Source of the DNA: Theristus sp. LFF4_11
Taxonomy: Eukaryota; Nematoda; Chromadorea; Monhysterida; Xyalidae
Direction: 5' to 3'
Length of the DNA: 64,000 nt
Assembly (NCBI GenBank): GCA_030248135.1
Contig: JASANC010001978.1
Coordinates: forward strand, 1 to 64,000
In this document: piece by piece, positions 12,109-23,422 of the stretch
Position numbering within the stretch: position 1 is the stretch's first letter
How the letters are laid out: each line of letters opens with the position of its first letter
Position numbers and translations under genes: made by a program
The notes under the pieces: generated by a model
Databases searched by the model: none
The model's input: the letters and a program-made list of their open reading frames with translations, nothing else
Told to the model about the DNA's origin: nothing

Positions 12109-14463
12109 ATGTTCGCGGTTGTTGCCGACGCGGCGTTTTTATTCGTTTTGGGAGTGGCTGTGTATCGGATCACGGTGACGGTGTTTATGGTGCTGAAAGC
12201 AGTGCTGGTTTATTGCATAATTCCAAAATTGTATCGACTCGATCTTGCTGCGACGTTCGGTGATCGATGGTGTGGTAAGTTTGATATGAACAAACTGTCG
12301 TATGGTCGGTTGATAGCTTTTCTTTTGCGGACTAGCTTACAAAAGTAATCAATGGTTGTCAAAAAGTTTTTTCTTCAACGTTTCTTTGCGTTCAGTTGTC
12401 ACTGGCTGCACGGACGGCATCGGCAAGGCGTACACGTTGGAGCTGGCGAGAAGAGGACTGCGGAAGTTTCTGTTGATTGGATGTAGTTACTTCCGGCGTG
12501 CCTTTTTCCGGTTTGGCTACTGCACCCTCAACCTTTCGGTCTTGGGCACGTTGGGTGCCGGGTGTCCTTTGAGACGTGCTCATTTGTGTCGGACAGGGCA
12601 GAGTTGAATGATCGAGAGTAGGCACTGTCTCTCGCGATACGTCCAAAGTTAGTTGGCACTAATTGATCTCAGCCTGTACAAGCCGGTTAGGCGAGTCCCA
12701 GCTTCGCTCAATTAACGACAACTCCGTTTGGACGTGTTACAAAGTGATTTTCGTTATCGTCGAATTACAAATTCCAGCGAAGACGAAGATCGGTGCACAC
12801 ACAATTTATTATTATTATTATTATTATTGCCTCGTATTGCCTCATAAAATACACAGAGACACACACAAATACAAGGCAAGGACACGATATAGGATTCACA
12901 TTTTGAAATGACAGTATAATATTGGACTGTATCAAAGAGCAGAGTTTTGGGTATAGAGCTGATCTCGGCCACCAACTCTCGCCTTTATATAGGTTTTGGA
13001 ACCTAGATAATGGAGGGAGTGAGTGGCAGGGAGCAGTTGTGAAAAGAGTGTAGAAAGTATAGAGATTAGTTAGAACCATTACAAAAGAGTGGCAGATACG
13101 ATAGAGAACAAGGAATCACAATTGCAGTCATAGCGTTATGAGTATAAGAAATCATTAGAGTCAGTTTCACCATTGCGTTCATCCAACGTGCACACGCGTT
13201 ACGTCCAAATCACAGCTGGCGTCCAACGTTAAACGGTCAGCCTCCGTGCTCACCCGTGTTCTGTGGTCAACTAATGATCAGGCCGGAGCGCGGCGCGTGG
13301 ACAGCACGTGCACAGTGAAGGTCTGATCCATCCGCTAGGGTATTGTGCAACAATGCACATTACACATGTCACTGGCAGTGCACAGCGTCGGCGTGGCACC
13401 GCGGTTGCTTCGTCGCTACTGCGAACAGACGACGATGAACCGAGAGATCTTCCGAGTGAACATTGAATCCACAATGGAGATGTTGCACGTTGTGCTGCCG
13501 AAAATGCTCGCCGCCGAACGACCCAGTCAAGTGGTGCTCGTGTCCTCCGTGATGGGCATGGCGCCGGCCCCGCTGGTCTGCTTGTACAGCATGTCCAAGG
13601 TCAGTTGTGAGTTTTGGTCGAGTTTTGCTGGTTTTCTTGTTTTCACTTGATTTGTGAACTTTAGAAACAACATTTGTGGCGATCATCCCAGTTATCACCG
13701 CTGATTTTTTCCAGATCGCCACCGCATATTTCGCCGAAGCGCTGTATTACGAGTGTCAGCGGACTCCAGTAGCGATTCAAGTACGTGGCCGCAGACGCAC
13801 AGTGCATTTTCTAGCTTTTTGGTCAAATCCACGCCACTTGATAAGGAAAAACCGGCTGAAAAACTCAACAAAAACGGTTCAAACTTCAGGTCAAAAAAAC
13901 AAAAGTTATTTGCATAGTAAGCAAGTAGTCAATTGTTACTGAACAATTTAGTTGAGTTTTTGTTGTTGTTTTTCTCAGTTGTTCAAAAGTTGAAATGGTT
14001 ACTTTAAGCAAGCGATCTATATTTCCAGTGTCTCACGCCATCGTTGGTTGCAACGAATTTGTCTCAAATGAAAGAATCGTCAATGCTTGTTGAAACTCCT
14101 GAAAACTTCGCTTGCCAAGCTGTAAATACGTTGGGAGTGACCTCAGACACGAGCGGCTGCTTCAAACACGATTTTCTGGTTTCTGTCTCTTTTTCAAATT
14201 TGCTTTTTCATCCCACTAATTGTTCTAATCCTCCAACACTTTTCTCACACTAGATTGCTCTGTCTAACCTGCTGCCATTTTGCGTCGTGAAGCAATTGGT
14301 GATGCAGTTCTTCGTGTTACCAATGAAACGACATTACGACAAACTCGAGGCAGACAGGATTGCGGAACAGCAAAATGGTCACACAACAAAAGATCTGATG
14401 GACTGCGAACCGGTGATAAACAACAACAACAATAATAATAATAATAAAATCAAAAAATTTTGA
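12109..14463 (+). CDS. 17-beta-hydroxysteroid / 3-ketoacyl reductase-like SDR (LET-767/HSD17B12 type), central part not found
   Basis: Members reduce 3-ketoacyl-CoA or steroids with NADPH at the ER membrane. Clear exons: 12109-12274, 12396 to about 12482, 13379-13599, 13715-13780, 14029-14178, 14254-14463. Features: an N-terminal membrane segment (about residues 5-35); the cofactor motif TGCTDGIG; catalytic Ser in VLVSSVMG; and YSMSK (YxxxK). The late segment [10 protein letters not shown] with [12 protein letters not shown] matches the family. The C-terminus is Asn-rich and ends KIKKF, fitting a KxKxx ER-retrieval signal. Between exons two and three about 55-60 expected residues cannot be located, and the usual NNxG motif reads HSVG. 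The second donor (near 12483) is weak. It is either a gene with an unrecognised exon in 12483-13378 or a damaged copy; later exons keep perfect frame and splice sites. Confidence 0.75.
12483..13378. other. SDR intron with LTR-like promoter features and ATT microsatellite
   Basis: This intron holds an (ATT)n tract at about 12806-12829 and, on the minus strand, a TATA-like CCTATATAAAGG (about 12985-12996). It resembles a solo LTR or promoter in minus orientation, but I find no clear matching ends. A short plus-strand segment at about 13282-13320 (RVDSTCTVK) might be a missing exon fragment. Confidence 0.3.
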
Positions 14464-14926
14464 CTGATTTTAAACATGATTTTTATCGCTGTCATAAAAC
14501 CGCATGTGATACAAAACGTGAAATAAAACGTTCCGAAATGCAGAAAGTCAGATTAGTTGACTGCTAATAGAGCGCATGTCACTGACTGAACGTTGGCCCA
14601 CCGCGGAGTCTGTGAAACCGAGCGTGCACGCCCCTGCCGCCCGCTCGCACCAAAGGCACTGCGCCGACGTAGCCTGCACCTGCCCTCTGAGGGGTCGCTG
14701 ATAGTCGCCCGCCGATGCCGCGGTGTAAATGCGGCTGTGGCAATGCAAACGAGAGAATCTTGTATGAATGCAGGTTAGGTATACCTAGGTTGGTGTGGGG
14801 GGGGGGCAGACTGGTCGTCTCCGGTTCACTGGTGCGGCTAATTATGGTTTCATTTAGATCTTTTACCTACTGAGTGTATTTCAAAAACAAAAATGGATTG
14901 GAATCGATTTGTAAAAATCGAGCTTT
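14464..14926. other. Convergent spacer
   Basis: Between the plus-strand SDR stop and the minus-strand gene end. 14590-14760 is GC-rich, ending near a run of G at 14798-14807. The ORFs there (for example 14748-14548 minus) show no recognisable domain. Confidence 0.3.
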
Positions 14927-15321
14927 TTAATGAAAAAACGTTACATTCGGCTTGAACGGCGCTCTCCACTTGGGCGACGGCCGTGCGTTGCCGCGCATCA
15001 GTTGCTGCGGCGTTTTCACCGGTGCGCCTGCGCCGGGTTTTTCAAACTTAGTTCCGGTTTTCATTCCAACTAATGGCTTTACTTCGAATTTTGCAACCTC
15101 AAAGAGAAGTGACGAAATCCCGATTCAAAAACCGACTTGCTGGCGGCGGTTTCGGCGGCGGAGCGGGATCGCCTTTGCCGATCCGTTGCGGCCACGTCTC
15201 TTGTCCGCCGGATTGCTGCTGTCCGTTCGATGACTGCTGCTGCGACTGTGACTGCTGGCGCTGTTCGCTTTCGTGGCAGAGAACTGCAACAATTTTTTGC
15301 CGATCGTGTTCAAAACGGATA
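14927..15321 (-). CDS. Unknown protein, last two exons
   Basis: Likely exons are 15321-15137 (acceptor TTTTTCTTGCAG) and 15097-14927, joined by a very short 39-nt intron (15136-15098) with matching phase. The first encodes a Ser/Arg-rich segment starting SVLNTIGKKLLQFSATK; the second ends KTPQQLMRGNARPSPKWRAP followed by FKPNVTFFH and a stop. It is basic and proline-containing, with no recognised domain. An alternative frame of the first exon is Gln/Pro-rich and also open, so the frame choice rests on intron phase. Upstream exons are not identified; a possible signal-peptide exon lies far away at about 18021-17914 on the same strand. Confidence 0.4.
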
Positions 15322-15794
15322 CTGCAAGAAAAATAATTGAACAGAGGGTTCAACAAATGGTGTAGCTCACTAAAGTTGCTGAGATACACCAATGGCATTG
15401 TAGCTTAAACACAGTTGTAAACATGCTAATCTTTGCCGAGCTACACACTCGGTGACTTGACAAATTGCTGAGTTTCTTCTTGACGGCTATTTTCCACAGC
15501 GGACGAAATCAATTAAATTGTTGAACATGAAGTTTGCTGTTCGCAATTTCTCCCGGTAGACGCGCACAGCGGTGCCCCCTGGCTCGTCAGTGCGACGGAC
15601 ACAGGCAGAACTTCCCAACCAGACCGATCGAGTAGTCTCGGTAAAACATCAAAAAGTGGCATCGGCTATAAAAACGATCAAAATGACTCGCATCACAGCT
15701 ACTCCAAGTTTTTCACTCTTGACTTCACAAAACAATCGATCTCTGTACTTTCGACTTTTCCAATCACCAACACCGGCAAGTCACGGCAGTCATC
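15322..15794. other. Spacer upstream of SH2 gene
   Basis: No gene recognised. It would contain the SH2 gene promoter and perhaps an upstream exon of the minus-strand unknown gene. A 13-codon minus ORF beginning MFNNLIDFVRCG near 15527 could be a first exon but has no support beyond its start. Confidence 0.3.
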
Positions 15795-17734
15795 ATGACC
15801 AGCAGCACCCTCAAACAACCGTGGCGTCCGTCAGCGTCAACAGCTGGCAGCAACAAACCACAGGCGATGACGCACAAAGGCCCGGCCGATGAGGACTGCG
15901 ACACGCGAATGACGAAACGATATCTGGGAAACATCACGTCGGAGGAGGTGAAGAGACGAGCATATTGAGACAAGCCAGATTGCGACAAGTCAGATTCAGA
16001 CAAGCGAGACGGAGACTGGCTAGAGTGAGACTGGCTATAGTGAGACTGGCTAGAGTGAGACTGGCTAGAGTGAGACTGGCTAAAATGAGACTGGCTATAG
16101 TGAGACTGGCTAGAGTGAGACTGGCTAGAGTGAGACTGGCTAGAGTGAGACTGGCTAGAGTGAGACTGGCTAAAATGAGACTGGCTATAGTGAGACTGGC
16201 TAGAGTGAGACTGGCTAGAGTGAGACTGGCTAGAGTGAGACTGGCTAAAATGAGACTGGCTATAGTGAGACTGGCTATAGTGAGACTGGCTAGAGTGAGA
16301 CTGGCTAGAGTGAGACTGGCTAGAGTGAGACTGGCTAAAATGAGACTGGCTATAGTGAGACTGGCTAGAGTGAGACTGGCTAAAATGAGACTGGCTATAG
16401 TGAGACTGGCTAGAGTGAGACTGGCTAGAGTGAGACTGGCTAAAATGAGACTGGCTATAGTGAGACTGGCTAGAGTGAGACTGGCTAGAGTGAGACTGGC
16501 TAGAGTGAGACTGGCTAGAGTGAGACTGGCTAAAATGAGACTGGCTATAGTGAGACTGGCTAGAGTGAGACTGGCTATAGTGAGACTGGCTAGAGTGAGA
16601 ATGGCCTGATAAGGACCGGTGTCCGATTGAGTCTGGCTAATATGAGACGATCGCAAAGCTGGTGGTTTGTCTCGCTCTCGCGGCTTCGTAGTACATCGCC
16701 TTAGACTCCTGTTCGTGCGCTCGCGGGTTATCGAGCTCCGCTATAAGCGGTGCATATTCGCACTTGGTGACAGATAAACTCGATGGGTGCCCTGTGAGCG
16801 TTTTATGGGGTTAACCTTCGCTTAAAGCATGTGTCACCTCCACTGTAAATTTATGTTCGTTCATTCGTGGCCAAGCCTTAAGACGCCAAAAATATGCGTA
16901 ATTTTGCGCAGGCGGCCAGACAGACGGCGCTGGGCGAGTTCCGTCTGTACCACGTGCAGCCGGATCTGTGCCAGCCGCCGCCGTGCAGCGTGTTGCCGCC
17001 GAGTGCGCTGCCGCTGATGGTTTGCGTCGTTTCAAAAGTTGCTTCATTTTGCAGCGATTTTGTTTGAATCAAGTTGGCGTTCATTTCGTGCGCAGGTCTG
17101 CTTCCGCACCACATTCGGCTGCATTCACCACTATCCGGTGCGCGCGTATCGTAAAAGCGACGGCAAATGGGCGCACTACGTCGAAACGGGACCGGATGCG
17201 CCGCCCGTCTTCTCGTGCGCCTTTTCGATAATGCTTGTTTTTATTGTTTTTCTCCATGATGACGCGACGATAGGGGGTTGCGCAATTGAGCGGATTACTG
17301 TCGTTGGAGAGGTGGCGGGGAAGGGAGGGTTGTTACGAGGCCAACTGTCCATGATTAAAATCGCGGTTGATATAGTAATTTGGTAAGTGGTTGAAATACG
17401 TTGTTCTATGTATACTTGAAATACTTGTATACAACGAAGTTGCGATGTTCGAAACTGAACGTTGTTTCTGGCACGCTGTGCTTACACACTCGGTGCTGAC
17501 TGCTGCTGGTGCTTCACTACTGACACGGTGTGTGTGTTTTTTTCCAGCAGCATCGCGAACATGGTCGTTTACTACGAGACATTTCTCCACCTGATGCCGA
17601 ACGGCGCGTCGGAATCGTTTCCATGGTGGCAGATGGACGAAGAGGAATTTCGACCGGAGTCACTGTCGCCGTCAGAGGCACTCTCAGCGGAGCAGTTCAT
17701 CAACGTCGCCGCGTTCAGTCAAGCGCCTCGGTGA
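15795..17734 (+). CDS. Small SH2-domain protein, FLVR arginine absent
   Basis: Four exons with consistent phases: 15795-15947, 16912-17019, 17096-17214, 17548-17734; 188 residues. SH2 domains normally bind phosphotyrosine peptides. The pattern is clear: YLGNITSEEAARQ (WxGxISreeAE), GEFRLYHV (GxFLVRxS), then CIHHYPVRAYRKSDGKWAHY (central strands), and IANMVVYYETF (F..l..lv.yY). At the FLVR position the protein has F-R-L-Y, so the phosphate-binding Arg (beta-B5) is replaced by Tyr. A Cys/Pro-rich insert (DLCQPPPCSVLPPSALPLM) follows. The N-terminal 40 residues are Ser/Thr/Pro-rich; the C-terminal tail is acidic. There is no kinase or SH3 domain, so it is a free-standing SH2. The first intron (964 nt) contains a minisatellite. 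The exon 3 donor (GTGCGC) is weak but the only one that joins the fold in frame. Confidence 0.7.
16021..16605. repeat. Minisatellite, 39 tandem copies of a 15-bp unit
   Basis: The unit is TAGAGTGAGACTGGC with two variants, TATAGTGAGACTGGC and TAAAATGAGACTGGC. It lies in the first intron of the SH2 gene, with a few degenerate units on each side. Because 15 is a multiple of three and the unit lacks stops in some frames, both strands show long repetitive ORFs (ARVRL on plus, TLASL on minus); these are artefacts of the repeat. Confidence 0.95.
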
Positions 17735-17913
17735 AACGAACGCAAAACGTCTTTTTTCAAATTTAAGCGAAATTCGCCCAACGAACCATCCATTTGTTTA
17801 AAAAAGATTGTTTCAATGCATACAGATGTACCTTGAGATGTATATTTTATCGAGTCTCAAAATTCTCCACGACACTATGTTTATCAGTTTCAAATTCAAA
17901 TCAATTTTTGCGT

Positions 17914-18021
17914 TGAACTGATAGAATAAAGCCAAACAACTGACCACTGACAGAGATCGTTAGCGCCCCAAAGAGCACGATGAATGCCGTTGCGAAGTTG
18001 GTGGACATTTTTCTGTCTTGT
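17914..18021 (-). CDS. Possible first exon with signal peptide
   Basis: On the minus strand an ATG at 18021 opens MSTNFATAFIVLFGALTISV, a good signal-peptide or membrane segment, ending at a stop after about 35 codons; GTCAGT donors lie inside it. An acceptor-like TTTCAGCAG lies just upstream of the ATG. No downstream exon is tied to it, so it is only a candidate. Confidence 0.2.
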
Positions 18022-20154
18022 TTCTCTGCTGAAACGTTTGAACTGTAAATTGAAAGTGAAAGGCAAAGAAACCAAGAAATTCATAAGACGGAATTACAAT
18101 TTGAAAAAAACTTATAATGCACAGTGGCAGAAATAGCTATCATGGTCATAAAGATGTGTGTACAGTTTTTTGGTTTACTACGTAAGAAGAAAACAAAAAT
18201 AAGTGTCTAGATCATTTTAATGGCATGTATCACCACATAAAACTGTCAGTGTTGCTTAATGCAAATACAATCAAAGCAACGTCCGAGACACAACGTCCAA
18301 TACATAAAACTACAGTTTGTTTTGTACAATAAGCGAAGACTGAAACTGCGAAAAAACAATGCGACAAAGTGTGAATTGGTTCCGCAAGAAAAAACCAGAA
18401 CTCGAAAAGTTCTAGTTCCACGGCCACAGGAAACTCAACGTTAATGATGCAACAGATCAAAAATTGGCACTGGAAGAAAAAAGTCGCCTGAAGCTGCTGT
18501 AATTTCACACCATTTCAACCGTTTAGAAACGTGTTTTTAAAAATTACATTTATTTTTAGGCTTCTGGGAATGTGGTTAACAGCGTTTGCACTTAACAATG
18601 AGGGGGGTCTGCTTACACGGAAATTTTTTTAACTAATGATGTCGGCCGCATGGACATTCTACTAATCATGGCACTTCAGGTTTGCCTTCTGAGTACCCTA
18701 GCTCTTTTGGAGATTGTGAAAAAAATGTCCGACGGGAAAAAAACGGCCGACGGGCAAAAAAAAGTCCGATATCGTGAAAGAAAGTCCGATATCGCGCAAC
18801 CAGGGCTGAAACTGCGCAATGAAATCCGACGACGTGTCAGTGTGCTTAATGTTACAGCTGTGTTGAATCAGCGTTTCTATTTTGCAACTGACTTTGCTCG
18901 CCCAAAAAAATGGGTAAAAAGTGGATTTTTGCTTTTTTTCAGAGCTTTTCGTTTCATAGTGAAAAAAAGCTTGCAAACAACTTTTGATTTTGATTTTGTT
19001 TAATGTAAACGAGTTTTTATGACCCAAGGAAACTGTGAACAACGTCAGATTTGACTTTCCTCATGTTTTTGGGATGACAAGTGAAATCTTGTTCTACGTA
19101 ATGGAAACAACGAATTTTGTTTTAGTGCTTTGGCCACGCAGAGGCACAATTAATTTGCTTTTTGCTAGAAATCCCTTGTTTTTTAATACTGTTTTCTGTT
19201 TGCCATGTTATTTCAGCCTCGCTTTGCTCTGACTCAGCCTTATGATTTGCCGCAGAATATAAACAAGTGATTCATGTGCCCAAACCTCATGGTCCTAGTA
19301 CTAATCATTACCCAAAAACAGGCAACCTTGAGTCTGTTTCAGTGTGTGCACATTTTGTTGTGTACACACACAGGCACACCTCACCGCGACACCACTCTTC
19401 ACCTTGCGTTATGTGGTCTGCCTGTCGCTGCTGTATATCGCGCATTTGCGTGTGTTTGTGTGCACAATTTCCTCATTTACAGCCGCTCCCCAGCACACGA
19501 AGCCACCGGCGTGCACAATAATGTGAAATCATTCACAAGCGTTGTTGTTGGTGAAAAGCACTTGTTGTTGTCGTCCTTCGGCACGCCCCACGGCGTGATC
19601 AATCAATAACAAGCATTTCTTCCCAAAATTAAGAATATCTCAAATTTAACCGTGTAAGTTTTTCGGCATTTTTTTTTAGTGTGCATTCAACTATTTTTAG
19701 GCAACACATGATTGTAATTTTCTTAAACTTGGTGGTGCTTTTGTGGTGATTTATCGTATTTCGGACACCATCTGGCATCTCGTGATTCGGTTATGAATAC
19801 AATAGTTTTTTTCACAGCAACGTGCATTCAGTTCGTTCAAGTATGATTTCAAATTTCATTGCACCCCGTTAGTCATTTGCAAAACCGCACAGACGCGCAT
19901 GCGCGCGATCTCAGCATGTCAAAAGTCTGTTTGTCGGTGTGTGTGTTCACAAATCGCATCGCTTTTTGATGTCGGCGTGAAATGTTGACGGACCGACCGA
20001 TCGACAGCACACGTGAAATTTCAACAGCAGTGTCAGGTCAAATTTGACGATTGTCCGTTTTCTCTATTTGAATTCCAAATACCTTTCTTTGGAGCGTGCG
20101 CACAGTTTTGAATGTTTAATGCAAGTATGCGCGGCGACGCTATAGGTGACAGTC

Positions 20155-20174
20155 GTGTGTGTGTGTGTGTGTGT
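20155..20174. repeat. (GT)n microsatellite
   Basis: About ten uninterrupted GT dinucleotides in intergenic sequence. Confidence 0.8.
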
Positions 20175-23100
20175 TAAACGCTTGCACAAGGCACTGAACT
20201 GTCAAACAAGCGTCCGTACACACGCCTGTTTACGTACCGTACAGTGCAGCGCGGCGGGCCCGTTTGTTGAATGTGGAATTTCTGCTGTACATTTCTGTCG
20301 TCTTGTGGTTGTGGGCATACTGCTGTGCATTCTTTGATAGATTCTGGAGCTGTGTGCGCGTGCGCGATAACAGTGCACAGGGTGTCTCTTTGGCAGCGCT
20401 GTTTCAATGAGAAGATTTGTACCATTTTGAATTCGGCGTGTTTCATTTCATTCATTGTTTAACTTCTGAGTATCGGGAGTTGTGGAGTTTTATACTTCCG
20501 TAACCCTGAAATGATACATGTGTTTCTACATTTCTACTTCTTGTATTGTATTTTAATGTTCTTTTCCGCATGAATTCCTTTGTCGCCCTGTATTATATGA
20601 CGGAGCAGCTTTAGCAATATATGCACTTGCAACGCAGGTAAATATTGCAGCAGAAGCAGCGCAGGGCAGTGGCCGGGTATTTCGCAGTGCGTACGTTGCT
20701 TCAGCATGCTCATATACTATATATTTTTTTAGTTTTTTAAAGGTTTCATCATTATTATGCAGCGTGTTATGTGTGTGCGTGTTCAAACAGTCGTAGTTTT
20801 CAAAGTAGTTTTCAAAGTGTTTCTGTTTCAGGTGCAACGACACATATTTCATTCTCAAGGTTTTTGCAAGTATGATCAAATTCACACATTCGTTGGCTTT
20901 GTGGTTTGTCATTTTCCGTCCACCAACACCTAATGTTCTTTGCTGCATGCATATTGTTAATGCAGTTTGAGTGTGCTAGGATGTGGTTGATCCACTGGTT
21001 TAAAAGAGAACACAAGTTACACATGCCCGCCTTTTTTTAAATTGAGTATTATCGTTTTTTTGAAACCGAAAATACTTATGAACAGGTGTTTCGATTGACA
21101 GCTCAGCTGTTCCGCTTTTCATATTGCATATTTTTCTTTCAAGTTACTTAACTTCGCCAAGTGGTGTGTGACACATCACCATAGTAGATGACACAGATGT
21201 ATACCATATTAAATATCACAGCCGGTATATATGGTTATCGTAACTAAAAAAATTCTCTGTGATGTGTGCCTTTTTACTTTTTGTGCTATCATACTGAAAG
21301 TGTCTGTTAAAAAATGTACAGAGTTTTGATAACCGTCGATCTAGCCTATAAACCAGGTTTCAGTCAAAAGTTACGCACGGCGGTTTAAAAATTTGATAAG
21401 GTGCTGTTAGTGGGATTGTATGTTGAACTTGAACGAAGTTTGGTGGTTTCGGCTGTGTCGGTTTAGTAATGTTATGTCGTTTCTGGCTTTTAGTTTTGTT
21501 GCAAAGTAACACAGGTGAATGTGACTGTATGATGCTGTATGTTGGCACACTTTTCACAGTGCATGTCCCGGATTGTTAAACAAGTCGCGTTTTCACTTGA
21601 CTATTGAAAATATCACGACTCTAAGGACTATGGACACTGGGACAGCGAGCACTATATTCTCTGATAATCCTTGTTCACTGAAATTTGCTTCAAAACAATT
21701 TACACGACGTTTCTAAAAACCGTACACCCGTGAAAATGTTCATTTCAGCAATTCGTTTGTTTTCAAATCGTTACACATGTCGTTGATTTCAAGGTCGTAT
21801 ATGTACTTCAAGAGATAATCGTGAATGCGAATGTTTATTGTCTGTCATGTACCGTCACGATTATTGACTACAAACCTTTTTGATACCTTGAAAGTAGTTC
21901 ATAAATTATGCGACTACCCTCGCAATATACTATTATTGTTTTGGCTTAAAAATTTTTCAGTTGTAATTCTCTCACAGTCTATAGTTTCAAACATTTTTGA
22001 TAGAACTACTTTCAGCACCACTTCTTATCAGTTATGCACTTTAGAAAAAACCTGTTTGAGCACTGTGTCTCCACTAATCAAAATAAAACCCTTCTGTTTT
22101 TTAGTTTGAGCTGTGAGTAATCTACATAAAAAGTAGTTGATAAAATGATAAAGCGTCTTTCTCTATTTTGTTTTTGCTTGTCTCTCATATCTGTTGGTTC
22201 GATTTATCAGGTTGATTTGCAGTGTCCAGTCAAGTAAAACAGGAAATAAGTTGTTTTTACAATGTATTAAAAAGTTTCCATGCCGTGCAACTATTCCTGA
22301 AGCATTAACAAAACACTATTCCATGATCGAAGCCAAACATTTCTTTATTTTTAACCGTGCATCAGCAGGCGTTTCTGTGCGCATTTTCATAGATCACTTC
22401 ACTGCTGGTTTTAAAAAACCGGTTTTATGATTACGCACATTGCATGGTTTGCGACTCATTGCAGCGTTTTTGGCACAACTTTGAATTGTATACCATAAAT
22501 GAAAACACAAAATGATTGATTATACTATGTTTCAGCGCAATCCTTGTTTTTATTCCAATATTTTATCGGAATTATTTTGAACAAATCAAAACTGACATAA
22601 ATGAAACTGGGCAGCCAATGTTGACCGTTATTTTATTTCGTAAAAAACAAAATTTTGTTTGAAAAAATTATTATATTATTTACTTCGTTCGGCTGGCACT
22701 GTAACCGTGCTGTGTTGTATGTAACTTAGCAACCGAACCGCTTTTCCTCAGTTCTTGTTCCACAGAACCTTTTTCTCGCCATGTTGAAAGTTAGCTAAGA
22801 TCAATTTAACCTATGGGGCTTTTTCATCAACTGTGCTCTGCTCACTGTCATTTTAGATATTAGCTCGTTTTTCAACTGGCTCGGAATGAAAGTCGTGCGT
22901 AAAGTTTTGACTAAAAATACGCAGACATGAAATGAAACATTATTTACTCAACCCTTTTTCTTGTTGCCGATCAAGGGTGATTGTGATTCACTTTTTCAAA
23001 TCTACTGTAGTTGGGTGCATTCTGTTTTGTACTTCACTTCATCTTTGCATCTTGTACATACCCTATGTTCGTTACATGCACTGTACGTTAAGCCCAAAAG

Positions 23101-23422
23101 CTAGCATTTTTTATTAATACCCAGCATTATGCAATTTTTGGCTCCCATCTGACGGTGTGAGAGGCTGAAAGGCTTACTGTTAGCGCTCATTCAGTCATCT
23201 ACATTGTGATCATTAAAATTTCATGTTTTCATTCTGTGTTTTTTTCATTTCATATGTATCATTCATTTTTTCATCATGGTATTACCCACCTTTCATCATC
23301 AAAATTACCAGACAATCAAAGCCAGGTGTAAACACAGCCGGCGACTGGTCTTTCCAATCTATCTTTTACTGTCATTAGATCGCTTTCAGGTAGGAACGCT
23401 CCCTTAGAGTCTCACCCCGATC

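Larger units (their letters stand above)
17735..23422. other. Long intergenic region
   Basis: About 5.7 kb with no recognisable gene. It contains a (GT)n microsatellite at 20155-20174 and CA/GT-rich stretches around 19340-19460. Open frames are under about 130 codons and look random. The last part (23380-23422) precedes the intermediate filament start and includes an acceptor-like TTTCAG (about 23385-23390) that could be a trans-splice site. Confidence 0.45.

Noticed and set aside
15934..16656. Long ORFs of ARVRL or TLASL repeats on both strands
   Set aside because: They are translations of the 15-bp minisatellite, whose unit length keeps frames open; it sits in the SH2 gene's first intron.
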